Program-made: the position numbers and the translations under genes
Notes under the pieces: generated by a model
Told to the model about the DNA's origin: nothing
Database searches by the model: none
The model's input: the letters and a program-made list of their open reading frames with translations, nothing else
Source of the DNA: Dysosmobacter sp. Marseille-Q4140
Lineage (GTDB): Bacteria; Bacillota; Clostridia; Oscillospirales; Oscillospiraceae
DNA: 64,000 nucleotides
NCBI GenBank assembly: GCA_018228705.1
Contig: CP073694.1
Location: forward strand, 1,426,001-1,490,000
Direction: 5' to 3'
Shown: one piece after another, positions 40,481 to 49,785 of the stretch
Numbering within the stretch: position 1 is the stretch's first letter
How the letters are laid out: every line of letters begins with the position of its first letter

Positions 40481-41164
40481 TTAGGAAAGTTCCTGCGGCT
40501 CCTCCATCGCTGGTGCCCACTGTTCCTCCTCAGCGGATGTGGCCGCTGGAAGATCAACCGTCTCTCCCTCCTGCCACAACAGCAAGGCATCCTCTCCCAG
40601 CCCGAAATACAGGGCGCTGGTGTCCAGGGCATCCCCCCCGGAAAAAAGAATGTCTCCGCTGCTCCGATATTGCTTGTTATTAAAGTTGAAAACCGTGGTT
40701 CGCAGGAGGGGACGCTCCAAATACCAGTGAACGCCGTCCTCATCTTCCCGCCAGGTCACGGCATACCATCCCGCCCGATTTGTCTGCCAATGGACACTGA
40801 TCATACCGTTTTCCAACCGGCTGGCCCGCACTGTGTACTCGCTGCCGTCAACAGGTAGTATCGTCCAGTTGTTCAGTGCCCAACCCCCGACAGCCAGCAA
40901 CCCGCACACCGCCGCCGCGATCAGAGCCCCTTTCCACCAGGCCCGACGCTTGCTCTTCTCCCAGGTTTGGGACAGCCCCTTCACCGCAGCCTCCTCGTCA
41001 GGGACGGGGGGCTGTGCATCCGGCAGCGGCGCGTCCATGGCCGCCAGGGCTGCCCGGCAGTCCGGACAATCCTTCAAATGCGCCTCCACCGCCCGGCGGC
41101 TGGCATCCGAACAGACGCCGTCGTGGTACAGGGGCAGCAGGTCCAGGATAATCTCATGTTCCAT
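40481..41164 (-). CDS. zinc-finger (zf-HC2) membrane anti-sigma factor
   Basis: 227 aa. The N-terminal anti-sigma zinc finger is HDGVCSDASRRAVEAHLKDCPDC (H, C and CxxC ligands, about residues 14-36), then a Pro-rich linker, one membrane helix (GALIAAAVCGLLAVGGWALNN, about 79-99) and an extracytoplasmic domain of about 125 residues without a recognised fold. It should hold the preceding sigma factor inactive until an envelope signal. The start overlaps the sigma gene by 11 nt. Confidence 0.9.
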   Translation of the reverse strand: MEHEIILDLLPLYHDGVCSDASRRAVEAHLKDCPDCRAALAAMDAPLPDAQPPVPDEEAAVKGLSQTWEKSKRRAWWKGALIAAAVCGLLAVGGWALNNWTILPVDGSEYTVRASRLENGMISVHWQTNRAGWYAVTWREDEDGVHWYLERPLLRTTVFNFNNKQYRSSGDILFSGGDALDTSALYFGLGEDALLLWQEGETVDLPAATSAEEEQWAPAMEEPQELS

Positions 41165-41627
41165 CCAATTCCTCCTTCAGTTTCTGCCGGGCCCGGAAAT
41201 AGGTCACCCGGGCCCAGCTCTCCGTCTTTCCGAACAGCTCTCCGATCTGGCCGAAGGGCAGCTCCCCGAAGGTCCGCAGGGAGAACACCTCCTTGTAGGG
41301 CTCCGGCAGGTCGTGGAGCAGCCGGTGGAGGCGCGCCGCGGCCTCCCGGTCGGCAAAGGCCTCCTCGATGCCGCCGTCCCCGGCCTCACCCGCCAGTCCC
41401 ACGAAGCGCTTTTGCTCCCGGCACAGGGACAGGTACTGGTTCCGGGCGATCTGACACAGCCACACCCGCAGCCGGCACTCCCCCCGGAAGCTGTCGATGG
41501 CGGTAAGGGCCTTGACAAAGGCGGCCTGGGTCACCTCCTCCGCCGTCTGCTCGTCCCGGCTCAATGCCAGGGCGTAGCGATACACGTCCGCGAAGTACAG
41601 CCGGTAGATCTCCTCAAAATCCGGCAC
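41154..41627 (-). CDS. ECF sigma factor
   Basis: 157 aa. Region 2 (EEIYRLYFADVYRYALALSRDEQTAEEVTQAAFVKALTAIDSF) and region 4 (YKEVFSLRTFGELPFGQIGELFGKTESWARVTYFRARQKLKEEL). GTG start at 41627 chosen from AGGAGG 7 nt upstream; the open frame extends much further but without support. Pairs with the overlapping zinc-finger anti-sigma gene. This is the second sigma/anti-sigma unit in the window and unlike the RsgI-type one at 12.6 kb. Confidence 0.92.
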   Translation of the reverse strand: MPDFEEIYRLYFADVYRYALALSRDEQTAEEVTQAAFVKALTAIDSFRGECRLRVWLCQIARNQYLSLCREQKRFVGLAGEAGDGGIEEAFADREAAARLHRLLHDLPEPYKEVFSLRTFGELPFGQIGELFGKTESWARVTYFRARQKLKEELDGT

Positions 41628-41699
41628 GCTCTCACCTCCTTCTTCCATAGGACGGCGATGCCGCCCGTTCGTTACAGACTTTCGGCAAAAAAAGCCGCG

Positions 41700-41728
41700 T
41701 TGTGTTTTTCCGGCGGGTATTATATAAT
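41700..41728 (+). promoter_or_regulatory. promoter of recG
   Basis: TTGTGT (41700-41705), a 17-nt spacer and a consensus TATAAT (41723-41728), 35 nt before the recG ATG. Confidence 0.75.
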
Positions 41729-41763
41729 GGAACAAACGTACTGTGCAAGAGAGGAGGCGGCCC

Positions 41764-43815
41764 ATGGCGGACCTCACCACCAACGTACAATTCATCCGGG
41801 GGATCGGTCCCCAGAAGGCCAAGGCCCTTTCCAAGCTGGGCATCGAGACGCTGCGGGACCTGATCGCCTGGCTGCCCCGCCGGTATGAGGACCGGACGGG
41901 ATTCCGGCGGATCGCGGATCTGACGCCGGGAGAAGCCGCCTGCGTGGCTGCCATGGTGGCCGCGCCGCCTACGCTGTCCCATATCCGTAAGGGCATGGAC
42001 CTTGTCAAGGTCCGGACCGTGGACGAGACCGGCACCCTGGACGTGACCTTCTTCAACCAGACCTGGCTGAAAAACAACCTCCGCCAGGGGGAGACCTACG
42101 CCTTTTACGGCCGGGCGGAGGGCAGCCTCCTGCGCAAACAGATGGCCTCTCCGGTGGTGGAGCCCCTGGAGCGGAGGGAGATCACCGGCCGCATCGTGCC
42201 CATCTATCCCCTGACCGCTGGGGTGAGCCAGCTGGTGCTGTCCCGCTCCATCCGCCAGGGGCTGGACGCCTGCGCCGATATCCTGCCGGACGTGCTGCCG
42301 GACGAGATCCGGCGGGCCCACCACCTGTGCCGCATCAACTTCGCCTACGAGAATATCCACTTCCCCGAGAGCATGGAGGCCCTGGACCTCAGCCGGCGGC
42401 GTCTTGCCTTTGAGGAGCTGTTTCTCTTCACCATCGGCCTCCAGCGCCTGCGCCGGCGGCGGGAGGTGGTCCACGTGGCCCCCTGCGCCGCCGTGGACAT
42501 GGAGCCCTTCTACGGCGCCCTGCCCTTCACGTTGACGGACGCCCAGCGGCGGTGCGTGGAGGAGGCCCTCTCCGACATGACCTCCGGCGTGCCCATGAAC
42601 CGCCTGTGCCAGGGGGACGTGGGCTCCGGCAAGACCATGGTGGCCGCCGCCTGCGTGTACTTTGCCGTGAAGAACGGCCGCCAGGCGGCGCTGATGGCCC
42701 CCACGGAGATCCTGGCCCGGCAGCACTACGAGGGTCTGGCCCCCCTGATGGAGCGGCTCGGCATCCGCTGCGCCCTGCTGACCGGGTCTACCAAGGCCGC
42801 CGCCAAACGCTCCATCGCGGAGCAGCTGGCCACCGGGGAGATCGACTTTGCCATCGGTACCCACGCCCTCATTACCGGAGACCTGGACTACAAGGACCTG
42901 GGCCTGGTGGTCACCGACGAGCAGCACCGCTTCGGCGTGGGCCAGCGGGCGGCCCTGGCGGAGAAGGGAGAGCACCCCCACACCCTGGTCATGTCCGCCA
43001 CCCCCATTCCCCGGACGCTGGCCCTGATTTTGTACGGAGACCTGGACGTGTCCGTCATCGACCAACTGCCCCCCGGGCGCAAAGCGGTGGAGACCTATGC
43101 CGTCCCCGGCAGCTACCATCCCCGGATCTACGCCTTCCTCCGCAAGCTGATTGCCGAGGGCCGACAGGCCTATATCGTCTGCCCGATGGTGGAGCAGAGC
43201 GACGACGCCGCCAGCGACGACCGCAAGGCGGTGACGGCATACGCCAAAATGCTCCAGGAGGAGGTCTTTCCCGACCTGAAGGTGGCCTACGTCCACGGGA
43301 AGATGAAGCCCAAGGAGAAGGAGGCGGTCATGGCCGCCTTCGCCGCGGGGGAGAGCCACATCCTGGTCTCCACCACCGTCATCGAGGTGGGGGTGGACGT
43401 GCCCAACGCCGCCGTCATGGTGGTGGAAAACGCGGAGCGCTTCGGCCTCAGCCAGCTGCACCAGCTGCGGGGCCGGGTGGGCCGGGGCCAGTGGCAGTCC
43501 TACTGCATTTTGATCTCCGACAACCGCAACGAGGAGACGCGGGAGCGGCTGAAGGTCATGACCAGGACCGCCGACGGCTTCAAAATCGCCGAGGAGGACC
43601 TGCGGCTCCGGGGGCCCGGCGACTTTTTCGGCGTCCGGCAGCACGGCCTGCCGGGGCTGAAGGTGGCGGACCTGGGCTGCGACACGCAGCTTTTACAGGA
43701 GGCCCAGCAGGCGGCCCTCACACTGCTGGAGGCGGACCCGGAGCTGACGGCCCACCCCGCCACGGCGGAGCGGGTCCAGGACCTGTTCGACCAGGCGGCG
43801 GACACGCTGAACTGA
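41764..43815 (+). CDS. recG: ATP-dependent DNA helicase RecG
   Basis: 683 aa. Remodels stalled forks and branched DNA. An OB-fold wedge domain (about 50-150), then helicase motifs: CQGDVGSGKTMVAAA (Walker A), APTEILARQHY, GTHALI, VVTDEQHRFGVGQR (DEQH box II), MSATPIPRTLAL (motif III), then VSTTVIEVGVDVPNAAVMVVENAERFGLSQLHQLRGRVGRG (V and VI). ATG 41764 follows GAGAGGAGG by 6 nt; an in-frame ATG at 41743 lies too close to the promoter. Confidence 0.97.
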   Translation: MADLTTNVQFIRGIGPQKAKALSKLGIETLRDLIAWLPRRYEDRTGFRRIADLTPGEAACVAAMVAAPPTLSHIRKGMDLVKVRTVDETGTLDVTFFNQTWLKNNLRQGETYAFYGRAEGSLLRKQMASPVVEPLERREITGRIVPIYPLTAGVSQLVLSRSIRQGLDACADILPDVLPDEIRRAHHLCRINFAYENIHFPESMEALDLSRRRLAFEELFLFTIGLQRLRRRREVVHVAPCAAVDMEPFYGALPFTLTDAQRRCVEEALSDMTSGVPMNRLCQGDVGSGKTMVAAACVYFAVKNGRQAALMAPTEILARQHYEGLAPLMERLGIRCALLTGSTKAAAKRSIAEQLATGEIDFAIGTHALITGDLDYKDLGLVVTDEQHRFGVGQRAALAEKGEHPHTLVMSATPIPRTLALILYGDLDVSVIDQLPPGRKAVETYAVPGSYHPRIYAFLRKLIAEGRQAYIVCPMVEQSDDAASDDRKAVTAYAKMLQEEVFPDLKVAYVHGKMKPKEKEAVMAAFAAGESHILVSTTVIEVGVDVPNAAVMVVENAERFGLSQLHQLRGRVGRGQWQSYCILISDNRNEETRERLKVMTRTADGFKIAEEDLRLRGPGDFFGVRQHGLPGLKVADLGCDTQLLQEAQQAALTLLEADPELTAHPATAERVQDLFDQAADTLN

Positions 43816-43923
43816 CCGTCCGGCCTTTTTCATTGAGTTTTTCCCCAGGTTATGGTATGGTGAGAAGCGAAAAACAATCGGCGGCGCCCACTGAACGCGC
43901 GCCGCGGAACGGGGGCAGAGAAA

Positions 43924-45138
43924 ATGATACCTTATGCGAAACGCATGGAACACATGGCCTTCACGGCCAACGTGGTCAAGGGGCTGTTCGGCTCCATGAC
44001 CAATCCGGACATCATCTCCTTCGGGGGCGGCTCTCCCGCCAAGGAGGCCCTGCCGGTGGACATCGTCCGCCAGCTGGCCGATGAGGTCCTGCGGACCGAC
44101 GGCCGGGGCGTGGAGGCCCTGCAATACGGCCCGCTGATCGGCGTGACCGACCTGCGGGAGGTGGTGGTCCGGGAGCTGCTGCGGCCCAAGGGCATCGACT
44201 GCGGCGTGGAGAACGTGATGATCACCACCGGCGGCCTGGAGGGCATCTACCTTGCCTGCCAGGCGTACATCGATCCCGGCGACGTGATTTTGGTGGAGGC
44301 GCCCACCTTCGTCCAGTGCGTGGAGATCTTCGATATGCTGGAGGCCCGCTGCGTCAGCGTGGCCATGGACGACGACGGTCTGATCCCGGAGGATCTGGAG
44401 GAGAAGATCCGGCTCCACCATCCCAAGATGCTCTACACCAACCCCACCTTTCAGAACCCCAGCGGCCGCACCCTGAGCCTGGCGCGGCGGAAGGCCGTGG
44501 CGGAACTGGCCCAGCGGTACGACATGTTGGTGCTGGAGGACGACCCCTACCGGGACATCCGGTACAGCGGTGAGGACCTGCCCCCCATCAAGCACTTTGA
44601 CACCACGGACCATGTCATCATGGCTGGCAGCTTCTCCAAGATCTTCTCCCCCGGCTCCCGGCTGGGCTACGTGGCGGCGGAGGCGGAGACCATCCAGCGC
44701 CTGGTGGATGTCAAGTCCGCCACCAACTCCCACACCTCCATGCTGCCCCAGATCCTGTGCGCGGAGTTCTTCAAGCGGGGCTACTATCCCGCCCACCACA
44801 AGCGGATCTGCGACCTGTACCGCACCCGGCGGGACGCCATGCTTCGCAGCCTGGACGCCTACTTCCCCGCCGGGGCCAAGCACAGCAACCCCGACGGCGG
44901 CCTCTTCACCTGGGTGGAGCTGCCCGGCGGCATCGACACCACCGCCCTGCTGGCGGAGTCCGCCGCCGATCCGGCGGTGAACGTGGCCTTCCTGGCCGGC
45001 GAGGGCTTCTTCTCCGACCGGAATGGTCAGGGGAAAAACTGCATGCGCATGAGCTTCGGCAGCACGCCGGAGGACCTGATCGAAGAGGGCGTCCGCCGTC
45101 TGGGCGGACTGATCCGCTCCAAACTGGAACAGGCCTGA
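43924..45138 (+). CDS. PLP-dependent aminotransferase, class I/II (2-aminoadipate/MocR-type)
   Basis: 404 aa. Fold type I. Visible: ISFGGGSPAKEALP, ALQYGPLIGVTDLRE, TTGGLEGIYLACQAYIDPGDVILVEAPTF, YTNPTFQNPSGRTLSLARRK, LEDDPYRDIRY and the PLP lysine in AGSFSKIFSPGSRLGY. Similar to LysN-like aminoadipate and aromatic or branched-chain aminotransferases; the substrate is undecided. Good isolated transcription unit with a terminator at 45,142-45,179. Confidence 0.92.
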   Translation: MIPYAKRMEHMAFTANVVKGLFGSMTNPDIISFGGGSPAKEALPVDIVRQLADEVLRTDGRGVEALQYGPLIGVTDLREVVVRELLRPKGIDCGVENVMITTGGLEGIYLACQAYIDPGDVILVEAPTFVQCVEIFDMLEARCVSVAMDDDGLIPEDLEEKIRLHHPKMLYTNPTFQNPSGRTLSLARRKAVAELAQRYDMLVLEDDPYRDIRYSGEDLPPIKHFDTTDHVIMAGSFSKIFSPGSRLGYVAAEAETIQRLVDVKSATNSHTSMLPQILCAEFFKRGYYPAHHKRICDLYRTRRDAMLRSLDAYFPAGAKHSNPDGGLFTWVELPGGIDTTALLAESAADPAVNVAFLAGEGFFSDRNGQGKNCMRMSFGSTPEDLIEEGVRRLGGLIRSKLEQA

Positions 45139-45141
45139 GTA

Positions 45142-45179
45142 AAGCGCCGCCCCGGACGATCCCGTCCGGGGCGGCGCTT
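45142..45179. terminator. convergent terminator
   Basis: AAGCGCCGCCCCGGACG pairs perfectly with CGTCCGGGGCGGCGCTT, between the aminotransferase and yfbR genes. Confidence 0.8.
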
Positions 45180-45188
45180 CCTCGTATG

Positions 45189-45764
45189 TCATTTCAGCTC
45201 GTCCAATGTCAGGGAGAAGCTGGGCAGGAAGGTGTCCATGAAGTAGGCCACCTCCGGCAGGTCAAAGGCCTCCAGGGCCCTGCGGGTCTGGGCGGCGGCC
45301 TCCCGGAACTCGGCGTTGCCGGCCTTGAGCTCCTCCAGGCACTTGATGTGGGCGGAGAGCTTGTCCGCCGCTTTCACCAGCCGCTCCACCTCCGGGTCCA
45401 TGGCGGTCAGCACCGGGGCGTAGGCAGACTGGAGCTCCGGCGGCAGCATCCGCAGCAGCTTCCCCTCCGCCACCGCCTCCACATCCTTATAGGCGGTGCG
45501 GATGGCGGGGTTGTCGTACTTGATGGGGGTGGGCATGTCGCCGGTGAGGATCTCGCTGGCGTCGTGATACAATGCCGCCGATGCGACAAGTCCCGGGTCC
45601 ACATGACCGCCGAATTTCTCATTGCGGATCAGGGCCAGGGCGTGGGCCAGCACCGCCACCTGGTGGCTGTGCTCCTGGACGTTTTCCGGGGCGGTGTTGC
45701 GCATGAGGGCCCAGCGCTGGATGAACCGCATCCGGGAGATATAGGCGAAAAAGTGGCTGTTCAT
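45189..45764 (-). CDS. yfbR: HD-domain 5'-deoxynucleotidase (YfbR-like)
   Basis: 191 aa. Dephosphorylates deoxynucleoside 5'-monophosphates. Metal-binding HD motifs: NVQEHSHQVAVLAHAL (first His) and AALYHDASEILTGDMPTPIKY (HD), with a later Asp in VKAADKLSAHIKCLEEL. The sequence follows the E. coli YfbR layout. Located 4 nt downstream of mtaB on the same strand. Confidence 0.92.
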   Translation of the reverse strand: MNSHFFAYISRMRFIQRWALMRNTAPENVQEHSHQVAVLAHALALIRNEKFGGHVDPGLVASAALYHDASEILTGDMPTPIKYDNPAIRTAYKDVEAVAEGKLLRMLPPELQSAYAPVLTAMDPEVERLVKAADKLSAHIKCLEELKAGNAEFREAAAQTRRALEAFDLPEVAYFMDTFLPSFSLTLDELK

Positions 45765-45768
45765 GGTC

Positions 45769-47055
45769 TCACTCCTTGATGGTCCCGTAGAGGAATTCCC
45801 CGTCGGCGGAGGTGATGGTCACGGAGCGGATCTGGTTGTGCAGGTCCTCCCCCTTCACCAGCACCTCGGCGTAGTTGGGGGCGTGGCCGAAGAACCACCC
45901 GTCCTTGGGCTGCTCGAAGAGAACGGGGTAGGTCTGTCCCACGCAGCCGGCCAGATAGGCCCTTTGCAGCTCCGCCGCCACCGCCGCCGCCCGGTGGGCC
46001 CGGTCCTCCTTGACGGATTTGGGCACCTGGCGCATCTTGGCCGCCGGGGTGCCGGGGCGGATGGAGTAGGGGAAAATGTGCATCCGGGCAAAGCCGCAGG
46101 CGCGGATGAAGTCCAGGGTCTTTTCAAACTCCGCCTCCGTCTCCTCCGGGAAGCCCACGATCAGGTCCGTGGTGACGGCGGGACGGTCGAAGTGGGCCTT
46201 CAGCAGCTCCACGGACTGGAGATACCGGGCGGTGTCGTACTTGCGGTTCATGCGGCGCAGCGTCTCGTCACAACCGCTCTGCATGGACAGGTGGAACTGC
46301 GGGCACAGGTCCGGCAGCTGCGCCGCCCGGCGGCAGAACGCCTCCGTGACGGTGCGGGGCTCCAGGCTCCCCAGCCGCAGCCGCACCCCCGGCGCCGCCG
46401 CGGCGATGGTCTCCAGCAAATCGATCAGGCTCTTGCCATCCTTGAAGTCCTGGCCCCAGGAGGAGATCTCGATGCCGGTGACGACGATCTCCCGGTATCC
46501 GGCGGCCTTCAATCCCGCCGCCTGCTCCGCCGCCCGGTCCAGCGGCAATGAGCGGACCCGCCCCCGGGCGTAGGGGATGATGCAGTAGGAGCAGAAGTTG
46601 ACGCAGCCGTCCTCCACCTTCAAAAGGCACCTCGTCCGGTCCTCCAGGCCCCCCGCGGGCAGCACCTCAAACTCCCGGCGGTCGAAGGAGTTGTCCAGGG
46701 CCACCAGGCGCCGCCGCTCCTCCGTCTCCCGCTCCAGCAGGTCCAGAAAGCCGGTCCGGTCCCCGGTGCCGGCGATCAGGTCCACGTCCAGCTGCTCCAC
46801 GTCCTCCGGGTGGGTCTGGGAGTAGCAGCCGCACAGGGCCAGCACCGCCTGGGGATGTTCCCGCCGGACCCGGTAGAGCATCTGCCGGGACTTGCGGTCG
46901 CTGACCGCCGTGACGGAGCAGGAATTGACCACATAGGCGTCCGCCGCCTCCTCAAAGGGCACCACCTGGTGGCCCCGGCGGCGCAGCTCCTGCTCCATGG
47001 CCTGGGTCTCGTATTGGTTCACCTTGCAGCCCAAGGTGTAAATGGCAATTTTCAT
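45769..47055 (-). CDS. mtaB: tRNA t6A37 methylthiotransferase MtaB
   Basis: 428 aa. A radical-SAM enzyme that converts t6A37 of tRNA to ms2t6A. N-terminal UPF0004 domain with KIAIYTLGCKVNQYETQAM and Cys residues in NSCSVTAVSDRKS and ALCGCYSQ; the radical SAM cluster CVNFCSYCIIPYARG (CxxxCxxC); LGSLEPRTV and MQSGCDETLRRMNRKY; and a TRAM domain at the C-terminus. ATG 47055 was chosen for the family start (MKIAIYTLGCKVNQ). Divergent from the cysteine desulfurase gene; both concern sulfur transfer. Confidence 0.95.
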   Translation of the reverse strand: MKIAIYTLGCKVNQYETQAMEQELRRRGHQVVPFEEAADAYVVNSCSVTAVSDRKSRQMLYRVRREHPQAVLALCGCYSQTHPEDVEQLDVDLIAGTGDRTGFLDLLERETEERRRLVALDNSFDRREFEVLPAGGLEDRTRCLLKVEDGCVNFCSYCIIPYARGRVRSLPLDRAAEQAAGLKAAGYREIVVTGIEISSWGQDFKDGKSLIDLLETIAAAAPGVRLRLGSLEPRTVTEAFCRRAAQLPDLCPQFHLSMQSGCDETLRRMNRKYDTARYLQSVELLKAHFDRPAVTTDLIVGFPEETEAEFEKTLDFIRACGFARMHIFPYSIRPGTPAAKMRQVPKSVKEDRAHRAAAVAAELQRAYLAGCVGQTYPVLFEQPKDGWFFGHAPNYAEVLVKGEDLHNQIRSVTITSADGEFLYGTIKE

Positions 47056-47064
47056 GGAATCTCC

Positions 47065-47138
47065 TTGCACTTTCCGAAAATCCTCTATATAATGGTCTGA
47101 CGCGCTCATATTATACCGATTTTTTCTCCAATGGGCAA
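47065..47138. promoter_or_regulatory. overlapping divergent promoters for mtaB and the cysteine desulfurase gene
   Basis: Plus strand: TTGCAC (47065-47070), a 17-nt spacer and TATAAT (47088-47093). Minus strand: TTGCCC (47138-47133), a 17-nt spacer and TATAAT (47115-47110). The two units face away from each other, so the transcripts overlap. Confidence 0.8.
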
Positions 47139-47166
47139 GTCCCAACAAAGGAGGTCTTTTTTCACC

Positions 47167-48303
47167 ATGATCTATCTGGACCACGCCGCCACCACCCCGA
47201 TCCCCCGGGCCGTGGCAGACGCCATGTATGAAGTGCTGGCGGAGCGCTTCGGCAACCCCAGCTCCCAGTATCCCCTGGGGGCGGACATGAAGCGGGCGGT
47301 GGAGCAGTGGCGCCGCACGGTCGCCCAGGCTCTGGGCTGCGATGCCGGGCGGCTGTATTTCACCTCCTGCGGCACCGAGGCCGACGCCTGGGCCGTCACC
47401 GCCGCCTGCTGGCAGAACCGGCACCTGGGAAAGCACATCGTCACCACCGCCGTGGAGCACAGCGCCGTCCTGGAGTCCTGCCGCTGGATGGAGAAGCAGG
47501 GCTATGAGGTCACCTATGTGGCCCCCGGCAGCGACGGTGTCATCACGGCGGAGGACATCTTATCCGCCGTCCGCCCCGACACGGCCCTGGTCTCCTGCAT
47601 GCTGGTCAACAACGAGCTGGGCTGCCTCTACCCCATTGAAGAGATCGCCCGGGGGCTGGCGGCCAGAAACCCCAAGACCCTGCTGCACACCGACGCGGTC
47701 CAGGGCTTTTTGAAGGTGCCCTTTGCCGCAAACACCCTGGGCGCGGACTTCATCTCCATCTCCGGCCACAAGATCGGCGGCCCCAAGGGCATCGGCGCGC
47801 TGTACATCGGCCCCCGGGTGAAGAACCCCCGCCCCCTGCTGCCCGGCGGCGGCCAGGAGGGAGGCCTGCGCTCCGGCACCGAGGCCACCGCCCAAATGGC
47901 GGGCTTCGCCAAGGCCGTGGAGCTGCGGACGGAGCGCCTGACCGAGATCCTGGACCACATGGCGGCCCTCCGGGCCCACGCCGCGGAAGTCCTCGGCGCC
48001 ATCCCCGACCTGAAGATCCTGGGCGGCGGCCCCGCCGCGCCCCACATTCTCTCCGTGTCCCTGGAGGGCTGGCCCAGCCAGAATATCGTCACGGACCTGG
48101 GCAGCCAGGGCATCTGCATCTCCGCCGGCTCCGCCTGCCACCGGGGCAAGCCCAGCCATGTGGTGGCGGCGCTGAAGCTGCCCAAAAAGGTCTCCGGCGG
48201 CGTGATCCGCCTGAGCTTCGGCCCGGAGACCACCTTTGACGACATCGACCGGTGTGCCGAGGCACTGCGCCGCCATCACGACACCCGGATGCCTATGCTG
48301 TAA
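47167..48303 (+). CDS. cysteine desulfurase (NifS/IscS family)
   Basis: 378 aa. Removes sulfur from cysteine as a protein persulfide for Fe-S clusters or tRNA thiolation. MIYLDHAATTPIPRAVADAM (start), CGTEADAWAV, TAVEHSAVLESCRWME, HTDAVQGFLKVPF, PLP lysine in ISGHKIGGPKGIGALYI, and catalytic Cys in ISAGSACHRGKPSH. The ATG at 47167 has AGGAGG 12 nt upstream; an in-frame ATG at 47131 gives an unlikely extension. Standing alone without iscU, so possibly serving tRNA modification. Confidence 0.94.
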   Translation: MIYLDHAATTPIPRAVADAMYEVLAERFGNPSSQYPLGADMKRAVEQWRRTVAQALGCDAGRLYFTSCGTEADAWAVTAACWQNRHLGKHIVTTAVEHSAVLESCRWMEKQGYEVTYVAPGSDGVITAEDILSAVRPDTALVSCMLVNNELGCLYPIEEIARGLAARNPKTLLHTDAVQGFLKVPFAANTLGADFISISGHKIGGPKGIGALYIGPRVKNPRPLLPGGGQEGGLRSGTEATAQMAGFAKAVELRTERLTEILDHMAALRAHAAEVLGAIPDLKILGGGPAAPHILSVSLEGWPSQNIVTDLGSQGICISAGSACHRGKPSHVVAALKLPKKVSGGVIRLSFGPETTFDDIDRCAEALRRHHDTRMPML

Positions 48304-48393
48304 CTGCCGTCAGCGCACTTTTTCAAGCGCTTTGGTCTGTCAGCGCTCTGTACCGGCATCCATCTTCATGATATTGACAAAGGAGTGTACCCC

Positions 48394-49785
48394 ATGCCGT
48401 CCTTCCTCCGCCGGGAGCGGGGCTTTTACAAGCGGATGTGGCTGCTGGCCCTGCCCCTGATCCTGCAAAACCTCATCACCACCTCGCTGGGCTTTGTGGA
48501 CACCTTCATGGTGGGTCTGCTGGGCCAGAATGAGCTCTCCGCCGTCACCGCTGCCAACTCCCCCATTTTCCTGCTCCAGGTCATCATCTTCGGCCTGATG
48601 AGCGGCCTGACCGTACTGGTGAGCCAGTACTGGGGACGGGGCGACATCGACGCCATCAACCGCTCCATGGGCGTGGCCATGTACGCGGGCCTCGGCATCG
48701 CCCTGGCCATGGCCTCCGCCATGTTCTTCCTGCCCCGGCAGGTCATGGGCCTTGTCACCAACAACGCCCTGCTGATCGAGCTGGGGATGCCGTACCTTCG
48801 GATCGTGGGCGTCAGCTATGTGTTCAACGCCGTCTCCAGCGTGTATGTGTCCATGCAGCGCAGTACCGAGCGGCCGGTGTTCGGCCTGGCGGTGTTTGCC
48901 GCGTCCATGCTGCTCAATACCTTCCTCAACTATGTCCTGATCTTCGGCAAGCTGGGTGCCCCGGCCCTGGGGGTCACCGGCGCCGCCATCGCCACGCTCA
49001 CCTCCCGGATCGTGGAGTTCGCCATCGTGGCAGTGGCCGCCGCAGTCACCCACCGGGTGCCTCTGCGGCCGAAGGCACTGCTGCGCCCCGGACGGGCCAT
49101 GACCGCCAGCTTCCTCAAGTACGCCTCCCCGGTCATTGTCAACGAGAGCTTCTGGGGCCTGGGCACCACGGTCATGACCGCCATCATGGGCCACATGGCC
49201 ATCTCTGCCGACATGCTGGCGGCCTACGCCATCATGGGCAACATCGACAAGTTCTCCACCGTCACCTGCTTCGGCGTGGCGGGGGCCACCGCCGTGATCG
49301 TGGGCAAGCGGATCGGCGAGGGCGCCGGGAAGGACGAGGTCTACTCCCTGGGCTGCTGCCTGCTGACGGTGTCCCTGGGGGTGGGCGTGGCCGTGGCCGC
49401 GGCCCTGGCGGTGCTGCTGCCCACTATTTTCATTCCCTACCTCTACCCCCTGTTCCACCTGGACGGGCTGGCCCTCCAGATCGCCGTCACCATGTGTGTG
49501 GTATACATCTGCATGATGCCTATGAAGGCCTTTGACATCACCAACATCACCGGCCTCCTCCGGGCCGGCGGCGACGCCCGCATGGCCTCCGTCATCGACC
49601 TGGCCCCCCTGTGGGTGGTGGCGGTGCCCCTGACCGCCCTGGCCGCCCTGGTGCTGGACGCGCCGGTCACCATTGTGTGCCTGTGCATCCAGACGGAAAA
49701 CGTGTGTAAAATGCCTCTGGGCGTACTGCGGCTGCGCAGCCGGAAATGGATCAACGACATCACCCGGGGAGGCGCTGCGGCATGA
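48394..49785 (+). CDS. MATE family efflux transporter
   Basis: 463 aa with 12 membrane helices; N-terminus FYKRMWLLALPLILQNLITTSLGFVDTFMVGLLGQNELSAVTAAN and a mid-protein repeat FLKYASPVIVNESFWGLGTTVMTAIMGHM. AAAGGAG lies 9 nt before ATG 48394. Only distantly like the MATE at 36.7-38 kb. Its stop overlaps the rlmA start (ATGA); pump, rRNA methylase and an isochorismatase-family hydrolase form one operon. Confidence 0.94.
   Translation: MPSFLRRERGFYKRMWLLALPLILQNLITTSLGFVDTFMVGLLGQNELSAVTAANSPIFLLQVIIFGLMSGLTVLVSQYWGRGDIDAINRSMGVAMYAGLGIALAMASAMFFLPRQVMGLVTNNALLIELGMPYLRIVGVSYVFNAVSSVYVSMQRSTERPVFGLAVFAASMLLNTFLNYVLIFGKLGAPALGVTGAAIATLTSRIVEFAIVAVAAAVTHRVPLRPKALLRPGRAMTASFLKYASPVIVNESFWGLGTTVMTAIMGHMAISADMLAAYAIMGNIDKFSTVTCFGVAGATAVIVGKRIGEGAGKDEVYSLGCCLLTVSLGVGVAVAAALAVLLPTIFIPYLYPLFHLDGLALQIAVTMCVVYICMMPMKAFDITNITGLLRAGGDARMASVIDLAPLWVVAVPLTALAALVLDAPVTIVCLCIQTENVCKMPLGVLRLRSRKWINDITRGGAAA

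Noticed and set aside
41632..43644. 670-codon minus-strand open frame
   Set aside because: Antisense to recG, which has all helicase motifs; the frame has no recognisable domain.
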